A program made the translations under genes and the position numbers. From contig JBAKBP010000191.1 of assembly GCA_037953745.1 (NCBI GenBank), positions 62,001 to 126,000 of the forward strand: a stretch of DNA of 64,000 bases, in the 5' to 3' direction. Under the pieces are notes generated by a model, which did no database searches, was not told where the DNA came from, and worked only from the letters and a program-made list of their open reading frames with translations. How positions within the stretch are numbered: the stretch's first letter is position 1; every line of letters starts with the position of its first letter. Shown piece after piece: positions 21,996 through 33,575 of this stretch. The DNA comes from Lithodes maja (lineage: Eukaryota > Arthropoda > Malacostraca > Decapoda > Lithodidae).

Positions 21996-24105
21996 GCCCC
22001 CATAAATCTATGTACAGGTATGTTCTTCCATCCGAGAAGTAATATGTTAACCCCTGTCTTGCCAGATTAAGTTTCTGAAGACCAACCGTCCCCATAAATC
22101 TATGTATGTTCTTCCATCCGAGAAGTAATATGTTAACCCCCTAAAATACCTTGTCTTGCCAGACTAAGTTTCTGAAGACCAACCGCCCCCATAAATCTAG
22201 GTATGTTCTTCCATCTGAGAATTGATAAGAAACTATGATACCCACGGGTACACCATTGTATATATAACCATTATTCCTGTAAGACCTAGACAGAGATAAT
22301 GACTGAAGAGGTTAGCAACCATGCAGTAACTCTAATTCTTACCCCAACCAGAGATTGTATAGATAACCCTCTTTTACCATTGTCTCGACGCATATCTACC
22401 ACGATACAATAACGAAGCTACCCCTACGAACTGCCGCTTTCTTTGGTCTATATTTCATAGAAAACGCAGTTCCCAGGGACAACTAGATCAGCAAGAAATC
22501 GTGTCAAATAATAGTGTCCATAACCCCTCGTATTGACGGGTCATAGTACACTATGTTTTTCTCTACTTTTATCCACAGTCAAGCCCACACCTACAGCTAA
22601 CCTCATCTTCCCCACAGTCCACATGATTCTATAATTTCCAGACTCATATACCACCACCTATTGCTCATCCCCCGGTAGCGTTTGATTACCCTACCCTCCC
22701 TGTCGGTAACTCTCAGTCTAAGATACCAACTGTAACCTAATGCCACCCCTATGCCCAGAGACCTTAGGGTCAAACTTCCACGTAGCCCCCCTTAACCCTC
22801 TCCCTCTCGTTAACCCCCACGCTCCTCCACTCCCTCCTAACCTAGCCTCTCCACCATACCCCCTGAATATCCTTAACTTTTCCGTTACTAACATTCTCAA
22901 ACCTTTTGTATATATACTCCTATCCAGCCTACCTTCCCCCAGTAGGAAGGAACACCATTAGAACTTTACTAACCCTTTGCATGCCATCTATTCCCTCACA
23001 ACCCATTCACAACCCTGTACCAAATGATCGTCAGTGCGAGGCTAGCCGCCTCGCCAGCGACTAACTTCTATTGCCATACTTCCAGATAAATGTGGCAGAG
23101 TTAGCAACCCAGTCTCCACCACATCCAACAAACCACGCAATTAACAACCCAACCAATTAAACCAGCTGGTCAAGGCACCTTCGGTTTTGGTATTACGAAC
23201 ACCCACATCTGTCTCATAAACAGAGGGTTATTACAAACACTTGTAATATGGCAAGCCCCCAGCCACAGCCGCCCGGACGACCATCACAGAGAGAGGACGC
23301 GCACCTACCCCTTTCACCCACCCGAGGAGGGAGACCCCTACCCCTGCGGAGGTATACCTGACCCCTGTTTTGACTTCCGGGTCATTGCCAGGTAGCACAG
23401 GAATTCTTCCTATCAATGAACTAACCATGTATGACTAACACCTTTACTAACCTCTATTAACCCACAATAACCCATTAACCTTTCTTGCATACTCCGATAA
23501 CCAAATTAGCACCTCAGCTACACCATAGAATGAAGACAGCAATCTAAGAGAGACGCTCCTATCAAAGATGTCCCAAACCGCCTCGCAAAGTAGATCCAGT
23601 CTCTCTCCCCTAAATACTTCCAGTATAGCCAAAATAGTACTTCTTACTAAGGCTCAGTTATATCACATTATGAAGGCTCCATACAGCCATGTGCCACAAC
23701 AGTAATCACCACTTTACCTAGTTCCCGTATCCATTGAGAGTTCAAATAAGTCCATCAAAACTCGAGATCCCTATTGCCTACAGGGTCCAAAACTGAACCT
23801 ATAAACCAAGCTCCAGCCCCCAGTAAAATCAGTTAAAAGATAGACACCAACCAGTGGTTGGTCACCAGAGTTGACCTCGAGCTCTATCATTGTTTGTTGC
23901 TGAGAATTGAGTTCCAGAGCCGGCAGACTCCGTGGCAGATTTAGATAGAAGGATCTGTCCACGTACAAGAAATCTACGTGCACCTTATAACCTTCATACA
24001 GGCCGGGAAGCTGAGCGATCGACGTGAGATGCGCTTGGCGTTAATTCCGATCCAGATTGACAGGAATATCCTAATATCTGTGATTCAGGTCTAGAAACCA
24101 GTGGG

Positions 24106-24113
24106 TATATAAG
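24106..24113 (+). promoter_or_regulatory. Likely TATA box of LTR-B
   Basis: GGGTATATAAG lies in the sense orientation within the solo LTR and is kept in the minus-strand copy at 45260-45267 (CTTATATACCC on the plus strand). A start site would be expected about 25-30 bp downstream, almost exactly where the LINE at 24129 inserted. Confidence 0.5.
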
Positions 24114-24128
24114 AGTGTAACCAGCAAC

Positions 24129-25683
24129 TTCCGTGCTTCCGTGCTAACTCCCTGCCTAGGCAAACTCTTTCGTCTCTGTCTCTCCTCTAACGTCTTCCCT
24201 TCATGCTGGAAGTTTGCTCACATTCAACCTGTCCCAAAGAAGGGTGACCGCTCTCAACCCTCCAACTTTCGTCCAATTGCTCTCATCTCTGGTCTTTCTA
24301 AAGTTTTTGAAACTATTCTTGCTTCCAAATTTCTTAAGCATTTCTCTTCTCATAATCTGCTCTCAGATCGCCAGTATGGCTTCCTTAAGGGTCGCTCTAC
24401 TGGTGATCTTCTTTCATATCTTACTAACTCTTGGTCATCCTCCTTTCGGGACTTCGGTGAGACTTTTTCTATTGCACTAGACATATTGAAAGCCTTCGAT
24501 AGAGTCTGGCATAAATCTTTAATTTCTAAACTACCCTCCTTCGGTTTCTATCCCTCCATGTGCCTTTGTCTCCAATTTCCTTTCCGGCCGTTCCATAGCC
24601 GCGGTTGTGGACGGCCATTGTTCACTTCCTCACCCTATAAACTCCGGTGTTCCTCAGGGCTCTGTCCTATCTCCTATTCTCTTTCTAATTTTTATAAATG
24701 ATCTCCTTAACTGTACCTTAATTCCTATCCATTCATACGCAGACGACTCAACCTTGCACTACTCCATTAGTTTTTCAGAACACCCCAGCCAGCAATCCCT
24801 CAACAACAAACGTAATGAAGCCATAGTACTCTTAAATTCTGATCTAAATACTATTTCCAATTGGGGCAGAGAAAACCTTGTTAACTTTAATGCTTCCAAA
24901 TCCCAATTTCTCCATCTATCTACCCGTCAGGATCTCCCAGCGGACTATCCCTTATTCTTCAACAATACAAAAATCAACCCTTCATCTTCTCTCAATATTC
25001 TTGGTGTCTCTTTTTCTTCTGCTCTCATTTGGAAGGACCATATTACCAGTCTTGCTAAGGCAGCCTCCCAGAAGCTGGGTGTGCTCAACCGCCTTAGGGG
25101 GTTCTTTTCCCCTGCACAGCTTCTTGCTCTGTACAGGGGCATAGTGCGCCCTTGTATTGAGTATTGTTCACATGTGTGGGGAGGTTCCCCTCACACCGCT
25201 CTCCTAGACAAAGTTGAAAGGAAGGCCTTTCGTATCATTAACTCCCGTCCACTCACCAACTCTCTGCAATCTCTCTCTCTCCGCCACAATGTTGCATCTC
25301 TCTCGCTATTCTATCGCTACTATAATAATCAGTGTTCCTCAGAGCTATCCCAGTGCATACCACCTCCTTTACGTAGGGCACGTGGTACCCGTCTTGCAAC
25401 TCAATCCCACCCCTACTCTGTGCAACTCTCCAACCCAAGAGTGAAACGTTACTCTCAAACTTTCTTCTACTCAACAGCTGAGCTCTGGAACTCTCTCCCA
25501 GAATCAGTCTTTCCCTCTTCCTATCACTTAAATTGCTTCAAACTCTGTGTGTCCAGGCATTTTGGCTCGAACGTTCCTTGATTTTGGCCCTGTCACTCTT
25601 TCAACTATGGGGGAGGCACTCGCTATAGGCAGTTATGCCTTTTGCCTCCCTCAATCACATAGAAAAAAAAAAAAAAAAAAAAA
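24129..25683 (+). pseudogene. Jockey-like LINE ORF2, RT domain, one frameshift
   Basis: The first frame (24141-24701) holds RT fingers and palm: VPKKGD, NFRPIAL, a QYGFLKGRST block and the motif A equivalent SIALDILKAFDRVWH. The second frame (24607-25581) continues with GVPQGSVLSPILF and catalytic SYADDST, then IEYCSHVWGG (thumb) and the C-terminal FYSTAELWNSLPESVF. A frameshift between about 24560 and 24640 inactivates it. The endonuclease is absent, so the copy is 5'-truncated. The 3' UTR ends in an A-run at 25662-25683. It inserted just after GTAACCAGCAAC of the LTR, whose continuation CGATCGCCAAGAGATCC follows the poly-A. Other copies: 17025-17303 and 31535-32215. Jockey assignment is from motif style and poly-A tail, not a tree. 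Confidence 0.85.
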
Positions 25684-25894
25684 CGATCGCCAAGAGATCC
25701 GTCTTGAAAACTTCCTACATATGGACCATCTGGACGGCTGCAGAACCAGTCGTTAGCCCCCAACATCACGGATGCAAGATAACCAGGACCAGACCATTCA
25801 AATACTACCCAAGATTCACTCTATCAGTGCTACCGTGTTACAGTGCTATTTAGAGACTCACTTATTAATATTTCTATGAAGTGGCTATATCTTT

Positions 25895-26210
25895 GCCCCA
25901 GTAATACATACATACATAAAATTTTAAGACGGAGTGTTCCACACATAAGTGCAGTTTCAGTCTCTTGTCCTAATGGCGGCGTTCCAGGCAACCCTGTTAA
26001 GGGCTGCTTCACTTGTCAAGTTCTTGGATTTGAGATCGGCGCGTATAGTCCGATCCCAGGTCTTCCTCGGTCCACCCCTTGGTGCAGCTCCCTCCACAAT
26101 CACAGACCTGCATTTTTTCACCCAATTTTGTTCATCCATTCTCTCCACATGTCCATACCATCCCAGTCTACTTGTACGCATCACCTCGCTAATACTCTTT
26201 ATACCTAATA
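25895..26210 (-). pseudogene. LINE C-terminal fragment with (TATG)n tail
   Basis: The minus strand reads SRLGWYGHVERMDEQNW and GAAPRGGPRKTWD, the C-terminal helix region of RTE-like LINE polymerases. It ends in a CATA-repeat tail at 25905-25918. It sits inside LTR-B and is closely related to 17835-18470. Confidence 0.75.
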
Positions 26211-27622
26211 ATTATAATTCATATATAACCATTCCATTTGGAAGTGCTAAGCGTATCAGTGTTTATTAATTAACAGGCGACATTAACTCTCGTAATTACC
26301 CATATATCCAGATATTATTACATAAAAGTGAAACCCTAGTGATATCTGATGTTCGCCCACTGATTTGCGTTCTATGTGTTTCTGATACAAGAATATAAAA
26401 CTTAGATCAGTACCCCCCTGAGGTTAGTAGAATTCCCGTGCTCTAAAATACGCGTGTCTAATCTAGTCTGTGAACTACTACTTGTGCACCAGAGCTACCA
26501 GTGATAAATCTAACAGTGAATATGAATCTATAAGTAACATTGATGGTCTCCAGTATATAAACTTGTGAATAAAGCCAGTGATCAGAAGATTAATACCTGA
26601 ACGTTGGATGTGGGAGACTAGGCTCCATCCAGATCCACTTAATGCTAGTTGTTCAATTCTATCATTTGTCTTGTACGAGTCTTCATACCTTCTTATGCTT
26701 CATATTAATCATCATCAAGAAAACTACAGAAGTGTGTACTGTACATCAATAAACGTGATCGTGTGTCTTGTTACCGTGTGTTTATTTTGTGTTCTCTATT
26801 CCTCATACCTTGTTTTGTGCATGCAGCCTTCTATACCCAGTCAGTTAGAACTCACATTACCCAAGTTAATCCTGTAGAAAAACAGGGCATAACATATAAG
26901 TTATTTTACTATCGATATTACTACTAGGGAAAGGAAAGTTTATTACGTTAAAATTAAAATCATCAACTTTGTGATATAATTTAAGTATGCACTGTTCAAG
27001 TTCATTAACAATCTCTATATTTATATCAATAACATTTTCAACTTTATAATTTACGTTACATTGTGTGAGGGGAATAGAATTAGGGTAAATAAGTTTAGCA
27101 ACTTGATTAAAATTTAACAAATTGCAAAGGTGAAGCCATTGATTTCAGGGGCTGATGAGTGATTGGGGCTTCTGAATACTTGTGTGCTTGCTTTTTGTGA
27201 GCGAACTGTTATATGTGTTATTCTCCTGTCACCTCTTTTTCCTTTCTTGTGTCTCTTGCTGATCCTCCCTACCCCTTGTGGGAGTAAGGGCTGGCTACTG
27301 GCTGACTAACTAATAAATGCCTGGTCTCTGGGTCTTCTCCTGGATGACCTAGATGTGTGTGAATTTTTATTTTGTTTTTGTGTTCATTGTTTTATGTTGT
27401 GTTATCCCTAGTCGCCCCCCCCCCCAAAAAAAAAGGAAAAGAGGAAAACAAAAATAGGAGAAGTGGGGATTCGGCCTGAGTTGATAGATAGATAGACAAC
27501 CGTAATTGTACTAAATATCGATGTCTACGGCTCCAATGTCCTTATAGAACAACAATCCCAAGTGGTCAATTCTATATGCTATATTCCCAAAAGGAGTACA
27601 AGAACCTGAAAGTTTTCACAAG

Positions 27623-27830
27623 TTAACTCCTATACCGGCGACAATTTTTCATTTTATTCTAACTATATTTAGAGAATTTTATTCAGCTTATGAAGAACGT
27701 CTAGCAATTGAAAGACTACAGACTCTATTCATCCATTTTAATCACTATACGTCCATCCTAAGCTTCATAAAATCGTCAAAATGTAGCTAAAATCAAATAA
27801 AAAAAAAACGTCACCGGAACTGAAACGGAT
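27623..27830 (-). mobile_element. MITE-4, diverged copy
   Basis: The minus strand matches the element at 62596-62810 throughout (CAGCTACATTTAGACGATTT, CTGTAGTCTTT, ATAAAATGAAAA). TTAA is kept at 27623; the other end is decayed. It lies just 3' of the last recognised CENP-X exon. Confidence 0.75.
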
Positions 27831-27868
27831 AATTTTATGTAAATGGACTATACTAGCCACCAACTAAC

Positions 27869-30769
27869 CAACTGTGCAAGAATCTTTTCCAAGTGTTCTA
27901 CGGTGACTGTGTCGGAGCCTTCCACTTTGGCCTGCTGAGCCGCTCGTACCGCCCCCTCTGTAGCAACCAGATGCATCACCTACACAAAACAACAATAAAG
28001 TATTAATGTACAATTGGGTAGGTAAAGTAAAGGCGAGTGATTTTACAACACCATGTACAGTCAACTCATATACTTCAGAGTCTCCGAATCATATTTAAGT
28101 TTATTAGAAGTTTAGAATTAATGTACAGTAGTGAATGTTTTTGTATATACTGAGACACATACCCCATAGCTGGGATAAATTTGCAACACAGTATATAAAA
28201 TGGAAAAGGGATGAATCAAGAAATATATAAGCGATACGGTTTCCTACAGCAATCTGAAAACATATAATTGTACAGTATAACTACAATTTCCGAGACTCTG
28301 TGAATTAAACGAGTTGACTGTACTGTACCTGTAGCTATTAATGAGGATGTTGAACCTGATGAAAGTACTTAAACGGAACTGGATGGGGGGAAAAAAAACG
28401 CTCGAGCATACAGCCTAAGTGGAGTACTTCTCTTGGCCTAATGGTGAGAGTTTTCGCCTCCTGAGCGTGGGGACCAGGGTTCAAATCCTGGCCCGGCCCG
28501 GTCATAGCCTCACAAAAACATTACAAGGGCTATTTCTGCATCTATTGAAGTTTAGGTGGATTGGTTAAATTATATAATTAACTGTCATGTAAAAGTAGTT
28601 GTAAAATCGCAAAAATAGTTGTAGTTTTGTGCGGTTAATTCAAAATTACAAAGTGACCGCACAAAACTACAAATTAATATTTTTGCAACTTTTCAACTAT
28701 TTTTACATCAATGAATCCTTCTATTGTGCAGCAGACATACCGACGCCTACGACTTCAGCTTCTTTACACTCATTAAATTATTGATTATTGATTATATCGA
28801 TTATTGATTTATTTCACCATTGCAATGATACTTAAGTCACTGTCCACTGCTTTCATGCATTTATTCGGACTGTAGAAAATCATCGATCGATTGCGTTGGG
28901 CTGTGTTGCAAGCACGAGTCAGCTGACTGACTATATGTGTGTTGCGGACCACCTGTCATGACAACAAAACTTTCTCTTGTGCAGTTTTAAGTGGTTATGT
29001 AGAGTAGTGTCTCATATGAGGCCACCGAGTTCGGTGAGAGTACAATGTGACCTTATACAAGTCAATCTGGGTCTGGAGGGTTAACCTAGGAAGTACAATA
29101 AGAAGGCACGGTATTTAAACATATAAAAAGAACCCTTCAAATACCGTGCCAGAGCCAGGAAATGTCTCAAAATTGGGTGATACATAAAAAGTAATAGTAT
29201 CTCCCTATACCACATCCTCCACTCCTCTCCCCCTATATACCCCATGCCCCCTCAACTTGACCTTCTATTTTTCCTATTTATTCGTAGTCCATGGGTTTAT
29301 AATAAACGACTTAATATTAACCCTCCGACCCCGGCTATATATTATATATATATTCCTCGAAATCCGGGTGTTTTGGCCGAAAAACGTCTAGGCTAGGCTA
29401 CCGTATATTCGTTAATCAGACTGCTTCCCGCATTCCCGCGCATCCCCAAGCGTAGCTGTGTTATTTACCTGTAAAATGGCCTTAAGTAGAGCTCTCTAAG
29501 TCAACTGGGTGAGCTGTGATGATGATTTCATTGGAGATAACTTTATGGCCAAACCAGCCACTTTACACCACTTTTCGATACTGAACAACAACATACAGGC
29601 ACACACGAACAAGCGACGCTCTCCTTCTTGTGGCCGGAGATGCGGAGCGTCGGTCCAGCCGGCTGTTGTTTACATGCGTCGGACCGACGCCTCGCACACG
29701 AAGCTCACAGGCTTTCAAGCAATGGTACAATGTTGTACCACCCGGGTTCCTGGGGCCAAAAAAAAATGGTACACGTGTGTACCAACCGGGTTTGAAGGGT
29801 TAATGTAAGCCAAATTACTATACAAATGTTACCATGATAATGAAGGGGTTAAAAGCTAATGACTTACTTCAGCAACCAGCCTGATGGCCTCAGCATTCAT
29901 CTTCGTCTTGTTGTTCTCAAAATGCATCTTCATAAATTCTTGAATCAGCTTCTGAAAAAAGGAGTAAAATACATATACAATTGTGACATTACCGGGTACT
30001 GAAAACTGTAATACAGTACGACTTTTACATTGAAAGGCAGTATCACACGAGAGATTTTTCCGTCCTTTTCTACAAACAATTATATAGTCTGGCAGTTTGA
30101 AAATATGAATTAAACTACCTAAAATCTAGCTTTGATCTATTAAAATGTAAAACTTGCAAACTAAACAAACCAAAATTGGGACAAGGACAATATAAAGTCA
30201 AATTAAATTATCAAAATCGCTATGTGGAAACAACACTTACTAAAATTAAATCTATGAAATAAAAGAACACAATCCACCACATAGGGTGTACACTACTACA
30301 TGAGCAAGTTAATCTGTTTCCCAAGCAAACTAATCGCACACATAACAACGCACTATCGTCACGTTCAAGGAATTAGTCAAATTTGGGAAGTCCGGGACGT
30401 TCTGGTAAATTTTACTAAACTCTGCATGAATAAAGAAACTACATGTTAAATGTCAAAATATTCATTTAAAATCAAATTTGCAACATGACAAGACATTAAC
30501 AATAGTACAAAATACAAATATTGATAAGATAATTTATTCGGCCATATGGAACGAATGGAAAGCGAGAGAATGACTAAGAGGGTGTACGAGAGCGAGGTGG
30601 AGGGACAGAGGGGGAGAGGTAGACCGAATATGAGGTGGAAGGATGGAGTGAGGAACTACATGAATGAAGGCGGTGCTGGTTGGGGGGAGGGGCGTCGACT
30701 GACTGGGGACAGAGGTGCATGGGGGCGGTTCGTTCGTGACCACCCCTTCGGGGATCACGGCGTCAAGCA

Positions 30770-30801
<32 letters not shown>

Positions 30802-32601
30802 GATATCTATATTATTACAAAATAATATATAAAATACAGTACAGCACTCACTAACGATAGTGCTATCGGGTAGGTACCTGTAAGCATAGCATGCCTCAAG
30901 TGACCCCTATCAATAACTACCCTACAAATAACCTACATTTATCGCACAAATAAACTAAGGAAATCGCAAAAGCAAGCAATTGATACTATCGACAATGAAT
31001 ACATATAATATAAAGACAAATAATTGCAAAATATGAAGTAACAACAGATTTAAACAAAGAGTACCATACTCTTTTAACAAGAACAATCAATTTAAAAAAA
31101 TTATCAATATTAATATTAATACTGTAATAGAAAAAGAAAAAGAAAAAGAAAAAGATAAACAATAAATACAGACAAAAAGTAAGCAGAGGTTATACAAGAA
31201 ACTTCAAGTTAAAAATGCTTGATTAAAATTATTGATGTCAAATTTTAGAATACAGTCACAATAATTGACCCTAAAAAGATTAAATTTATGGAACAATTTA
31301 CTTGCCTCAAAATTTCAGATTTCAATGTGAAACAGCCTCAAAATAGAACTGTACGAGAAAACACTTACTAATTGATAATTGCTGGGAAATGCGCTTGTGT
31401 GACGCCACCTTAACACTAGCCTATACAGTACTGTACAATACTATTTAGGGCCCAAATGCCAGACCTATGAGAGTTCTGTATGGGGCTCAGTGGTCTGGTT
31501 AATCTGCTCTACATAACTAACTGTACTACCAAATTGTGTGTTTTTTTTCTATGTGGATGAGGGAGACAAAAGGCAAAACTGCCTGTGACAGGTGCCTCCC
31601 CCAGAGTTGAAAGAGTGACAGGGCCAAAATCAAGGAATGTTCGAGCCAAAATGTCTGGACACACAGAGTTTGAAGCAATTTAAGTCATAGGATGAGTGAA
31701 AGATGGATTCAGGGAGAGTTCCTGAGCTCAGCTGTTGAATAAAAGAAAGATTGCAGAGAGTCAGTAAGTGAACGGGAGTTAATGAGACGAGTCTAGAAGT
31801 GCTGTGTGAGAGGATCCTCCCCACACATGTGAACAATACTCAATACAAGCATACACTGTGCCCCTGTACAGAGCAAGAAGCTGTGCAGGGGTAAAGAATC
31901 TCTTGAGGCGGTTGAGCACACCCAGATTCTGGGAGGCTGCCTTAGCAAGACTGGTAATATAGTCCTTCCAAGAGAGAGCAGAAGAAAAAGAGACACCGAG
32001 AATACTGAGAGAAGATGAAGGATTGATGTTTGTATTGTTGAAGTATAAGGGATAATCCTCTGGGAGTTCACAACGGCTAGATAGATGGAGAAATTGGGTT
32101 TTGAAAGCAACAAGGTTTTCTCTGCCTCAATTGGAAATACAGTAGTAGTTAAATCAGAAGATAAGTGTTGTTTGGCTTCATTAAGTTTGTTTTTTAGGGA
32201 TTGCTAGTTGTGGCGTTCTGGAAAACTAATTGAATAGTGTAAGGTACCCCATAGCTGGGGATGGCCAACTTGAGACAGAGCCTACCAAATTAGCAATCAA
32301 AATTACAAAATGGTTATTATGTCATATGATGTATAGGTTCATAACATCATAATTGGCCTATGCCAAAAACTATAAAAAATAAATAAATAGAGTAAATTAC
32401 TATACTGTACAGTAGTCTATTTTTTCCAGCTTGTGGTAAATTCTCATGTCTCCATCTTGATTACCCAGCTTATTTGATTTGATAGCAAAATATGTTAATT
32501 ATGATAACTTGGCAATAATTTGATGGGGAGACATAGCCTGTGGCCATAACTAAAACTCTTCCCTTAATGTTGATACACAGCTTACCTCTGAAAACTTCAT
32601 T
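27869..32601 (-). CDS. CENPX: Centromere protein X (MHF2) gene, three exons
   Basis: Exon 1 is 32601-32587 (ATG, five codons, donor GTAAGC). Exon 2 is 29951-29868 (28 codons, TTTTTTCAG acceptor, GTAAGT donor). Exon 3 is 27979-27869 (37 codons, TTTTGTGTAG acceptor, GTTAGT donor). All junctions are phase 0 and the joined frame is open. The product follows CENP-X along its length: exon 2 has KMHFENNKTKMNAEAIRL, the first histone-fold helix with the HFxxxKTK signature, and exon 3 has EGAVRAAQQAK and VEHLEKILAQL. CENP-X pairs with CENP-S in the nucleus to make the MHF tetramer, which binds branched DNA with FANCM and joins the constitutive centromere network. About 70 codons are seen; the vertebrate protein is about 80, so a short last exon (usually LLDF-like) is missing. 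Reading through the exon 3 donor instead reaches a stop at 27850-27848. Both introns are full of transposons. Confidence 0.85.
28433..28505 (+). mobile_element. tRNA-derived SINE head
   Basis: A-box TGGCCTAATGG (about 28434-28444) and B-box GGTTCAAATCC (28478-28488) are spaced as in tRNA. The cloverleaf has a poor anticodon stem and no CCA-type end, so I call it a SINE promoter, inside CENPX intron 2. Confidence 0.6.
28570..28712. mobile_element. Hairpin MITE, arms about 50 bp
   Basis: ATGTAAAAGTAGTTG... through TGTAGTTTTGTGCGGT on the left is mirrored by ACCGCACAAAACTACA... through CAACTATTTTTACAT on the right around a loop of about 25 bp. No coding. Confidence 0.65.
29317..29803 (-). mobile_element. 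MITE-2 copy in CENPX intron 2
   Basis: TTAA at 29317-29320 and 29800-29803, with ends CCCTCCGACCCCGGC and ACCGGGTTTGAAGGG. The open frame at 29509-29808 (DDDFIGDNFMAK, then CGRRCGASVQ) parallels those in the other two copies. Confidence 0.88.
30143..31312 (-). pseudogene. Second copy of the split retroelement RT, 3' part
   Basis: It matches 19925 to about 20830 base for base over most of its length, is 5'-truncated at about 31312, and contains an RTE-like insertion at 30532-30796. It lies in CENPX intron 1. Only the tail of the coding part and the 3' region remain. Confidence 0.8.
30532..30796 (+). mobile_element. RTE-like LINE fragment, 9-bp TSD
   Basis: GATAAGATA at 30523-30531 and 30797-30805 flanks a copy of the last ~75 codons of the 15915 family (HMERMESERMTKRVYESEV, then GRGRPNMRWKDGV) ending in a GATA repeat. 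The empty site is intact in the sister copy near 20318 (TTGATAAGATATC). Confidence 0.92.
31535..32215 (-). pseudogene. Jockey-like LINE 3' half
   Basis: On the minus strand the RT thumb and tail of the 24129 family are readable in shifting frames (SLGRTILPVLLRQPPR is the shadow frame). Its 3' UTR and T-run (31540-31548 on the plus strand) are intact. A deletion removed about 300 bp near 31790. In CENPX intron 1. Confidence 0.78.
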
Positions 32602-32744
32602 ATGGTAAATAACTGAAGTGTTGTTTATACATCTGCCATCTAGTTAATGGATAGAGTTGGTCTGGACGATAGGGGGGGTCAGTTCCAGGCTGTCAAAGGA
32701 GAAACTATTAAAATTATTGGCAATAACAGTCCCTAAAAAAATCC

Positions 32745-32905
32745 AATTGTCTATCTATCTATCTAATAGATTCTCAAGGGGGTGGCCACAAATAAATTGC
32801 CTCCATGCTCTTGTGACCCATCAACCGGCGCCCTTCCTCCCACCCAAGACCACTTTCACTCCTATATCTCTCCACTCCATCCCTACACTGAAGTGGTAGT
32901 TCTAC
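32745..32905 (-). mobile_element. RTE-like LINE 3' tail, diverged
   Basis: A CTATCTATCTATCTA tail then GGGGGTGGCCACAAATAAAT and further words diverged from the 63252 family 3' end. Only about 160 bp. Upstream of CENPX exon 1. Confidence 0.6.
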
Positions 32906-33149
32906 ATGATCTCCCATCTAGTTAATGGATAGAGTTGATCTGAATGATAGAGGGATCACCAAGCTGTATATATTACTAGCTATAGTAAGTTAAAGTTATG
33001 GAATTTGGCCACTTGCGGGTAAATCTAGTTATACTACCCCTTCCCTACCTCCCCCCTTCAAAACACGCCTTTTAGCGTGTTGTTGGATGGTTCAGCAGAC
33101 GCGGAAACTTATTTTTTTATATTAACGTCACTAGGCTAATTTTCCCATG

Positions 33150-33575
33150 GATTTATAGGCAAGAATGTAGTTACCGGGTGTACCGCCCGTCTTGTTTACA
33201 CTACGCGGACGCTCACCATCATGTTCCCGTCTATTTTGACTGCCTTTGGATACAAAAATACATTACCCTAACGGTAGTAGCCTAACCAAACAACCTAACC
33301 TAACCTAACCTAGTATTATAGATTTATAAGTATTTATTTTATTATAAGTATTTATAGATGATTTATGTTGTAGCCTATGTCGGTAGTGGTACACCCGGTA
33401 GCTACATCCTTCCCGATTTATAGTTTTCAGTGTTAATTTTCATCAATAGGCCTAGGCTATATAGTGTTTGAAAGTAATTACAAGCCTCTGAAAAACCGTT
33501 TTCCTCACGAGGGCCCCCGCCCATGACTTATTGTCATCATCATACAGTATATATTGACAGAAGGGGGCAAAAAAC
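33150..33575 (+). repeat. R1 repeat copies with CCTAA run
   Basis: TACCGCCCGTCTTGTTTACA...ACTGCCTTTGGATACAAAAA at 33177-33265, CCTAA units at 33285-33315, and CATGACTTATTGTCATCATC at 33522. Same order as at 58850-59170. Confidence 0.65.

Larger units (their letters stand above)
20937..26894 (+). mobile_element. Solo LTR, family B, with three nested LINE insertions
   Basis: A 5-bp duplication TATAA (20932-20936 and 26895-26899) brackets TAAAATGCCCC...GGGCATAACA, whose ends form a short imperfect inverted repeat. The minus-strand copies at 39858, 40410 and 44392 match it. Removing insertions at 21659-21995, 24129-25683 and about 25895-26210, and an A-tailed stretch near 21110-21450, leaves an LTR of roughly 3 kb, unusually long. 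The copy carries tandem duplications near 22010-22200 (GTCTTGCCAGACTAAGTTTC three times). At its 5' end, MPQNEKPTTEAT... is open in both this and the 48088 copy; I take it as LTR sequence. Confidence 0.8.
19925..27120 (-). pseudogene. Retroelement RT gene, C-terminal part, split by solo LTR
   Basis: Two minus-strand blocks belong together. Block 27120-26895 reads LIYPNS..., LYHKVDDFNF and NFPFPSSNI. Block 20936 to about 20720 continues with CFYSQLIRF, KVDDF and RGFEASKLFHKFNLF. The frame is continuous if the LTR at 20937-26894 and one copy of its TATAA duplication are removed. The word order (xIYP, LYDKRDDFNF-like, NFPFPSSNI, YxSQLIRY) is that of a widespread metazoan reverse transcriptase family I know only from uncharacterised proteins; its clade (Penelope-like or other) I cannot settle. 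The non-coding 3' region runs to about 19925 and ends in ACATTTTAA, as in the second copy at 30143-31312. RT catalytic YxDD should lie upstream but was not found. Confidence 0.7.

Noticed and set aside
21678..22070. 130-codon plus-strand Pro/Ser-rich frame, also at 63267 and 16518
   Set aside because: Antisense shadow of the RTE-like LINE C-terminus.
27700..27830. A last CENPX exon with a TTTATTTGATTTTAG acceptor
   Set aside because: The same acceptor-like stretch is in the MITE-4 copy at 62630, where there is no CENPX, so it belongs to the MITE.
28433..28505. A functional tRNA gene
   Set aside because: A and B boxes are good, but the anticodon stem and acceptor ends do not pair well. The same holds for 36240-36328, 39440-39528 and 60232-60300.
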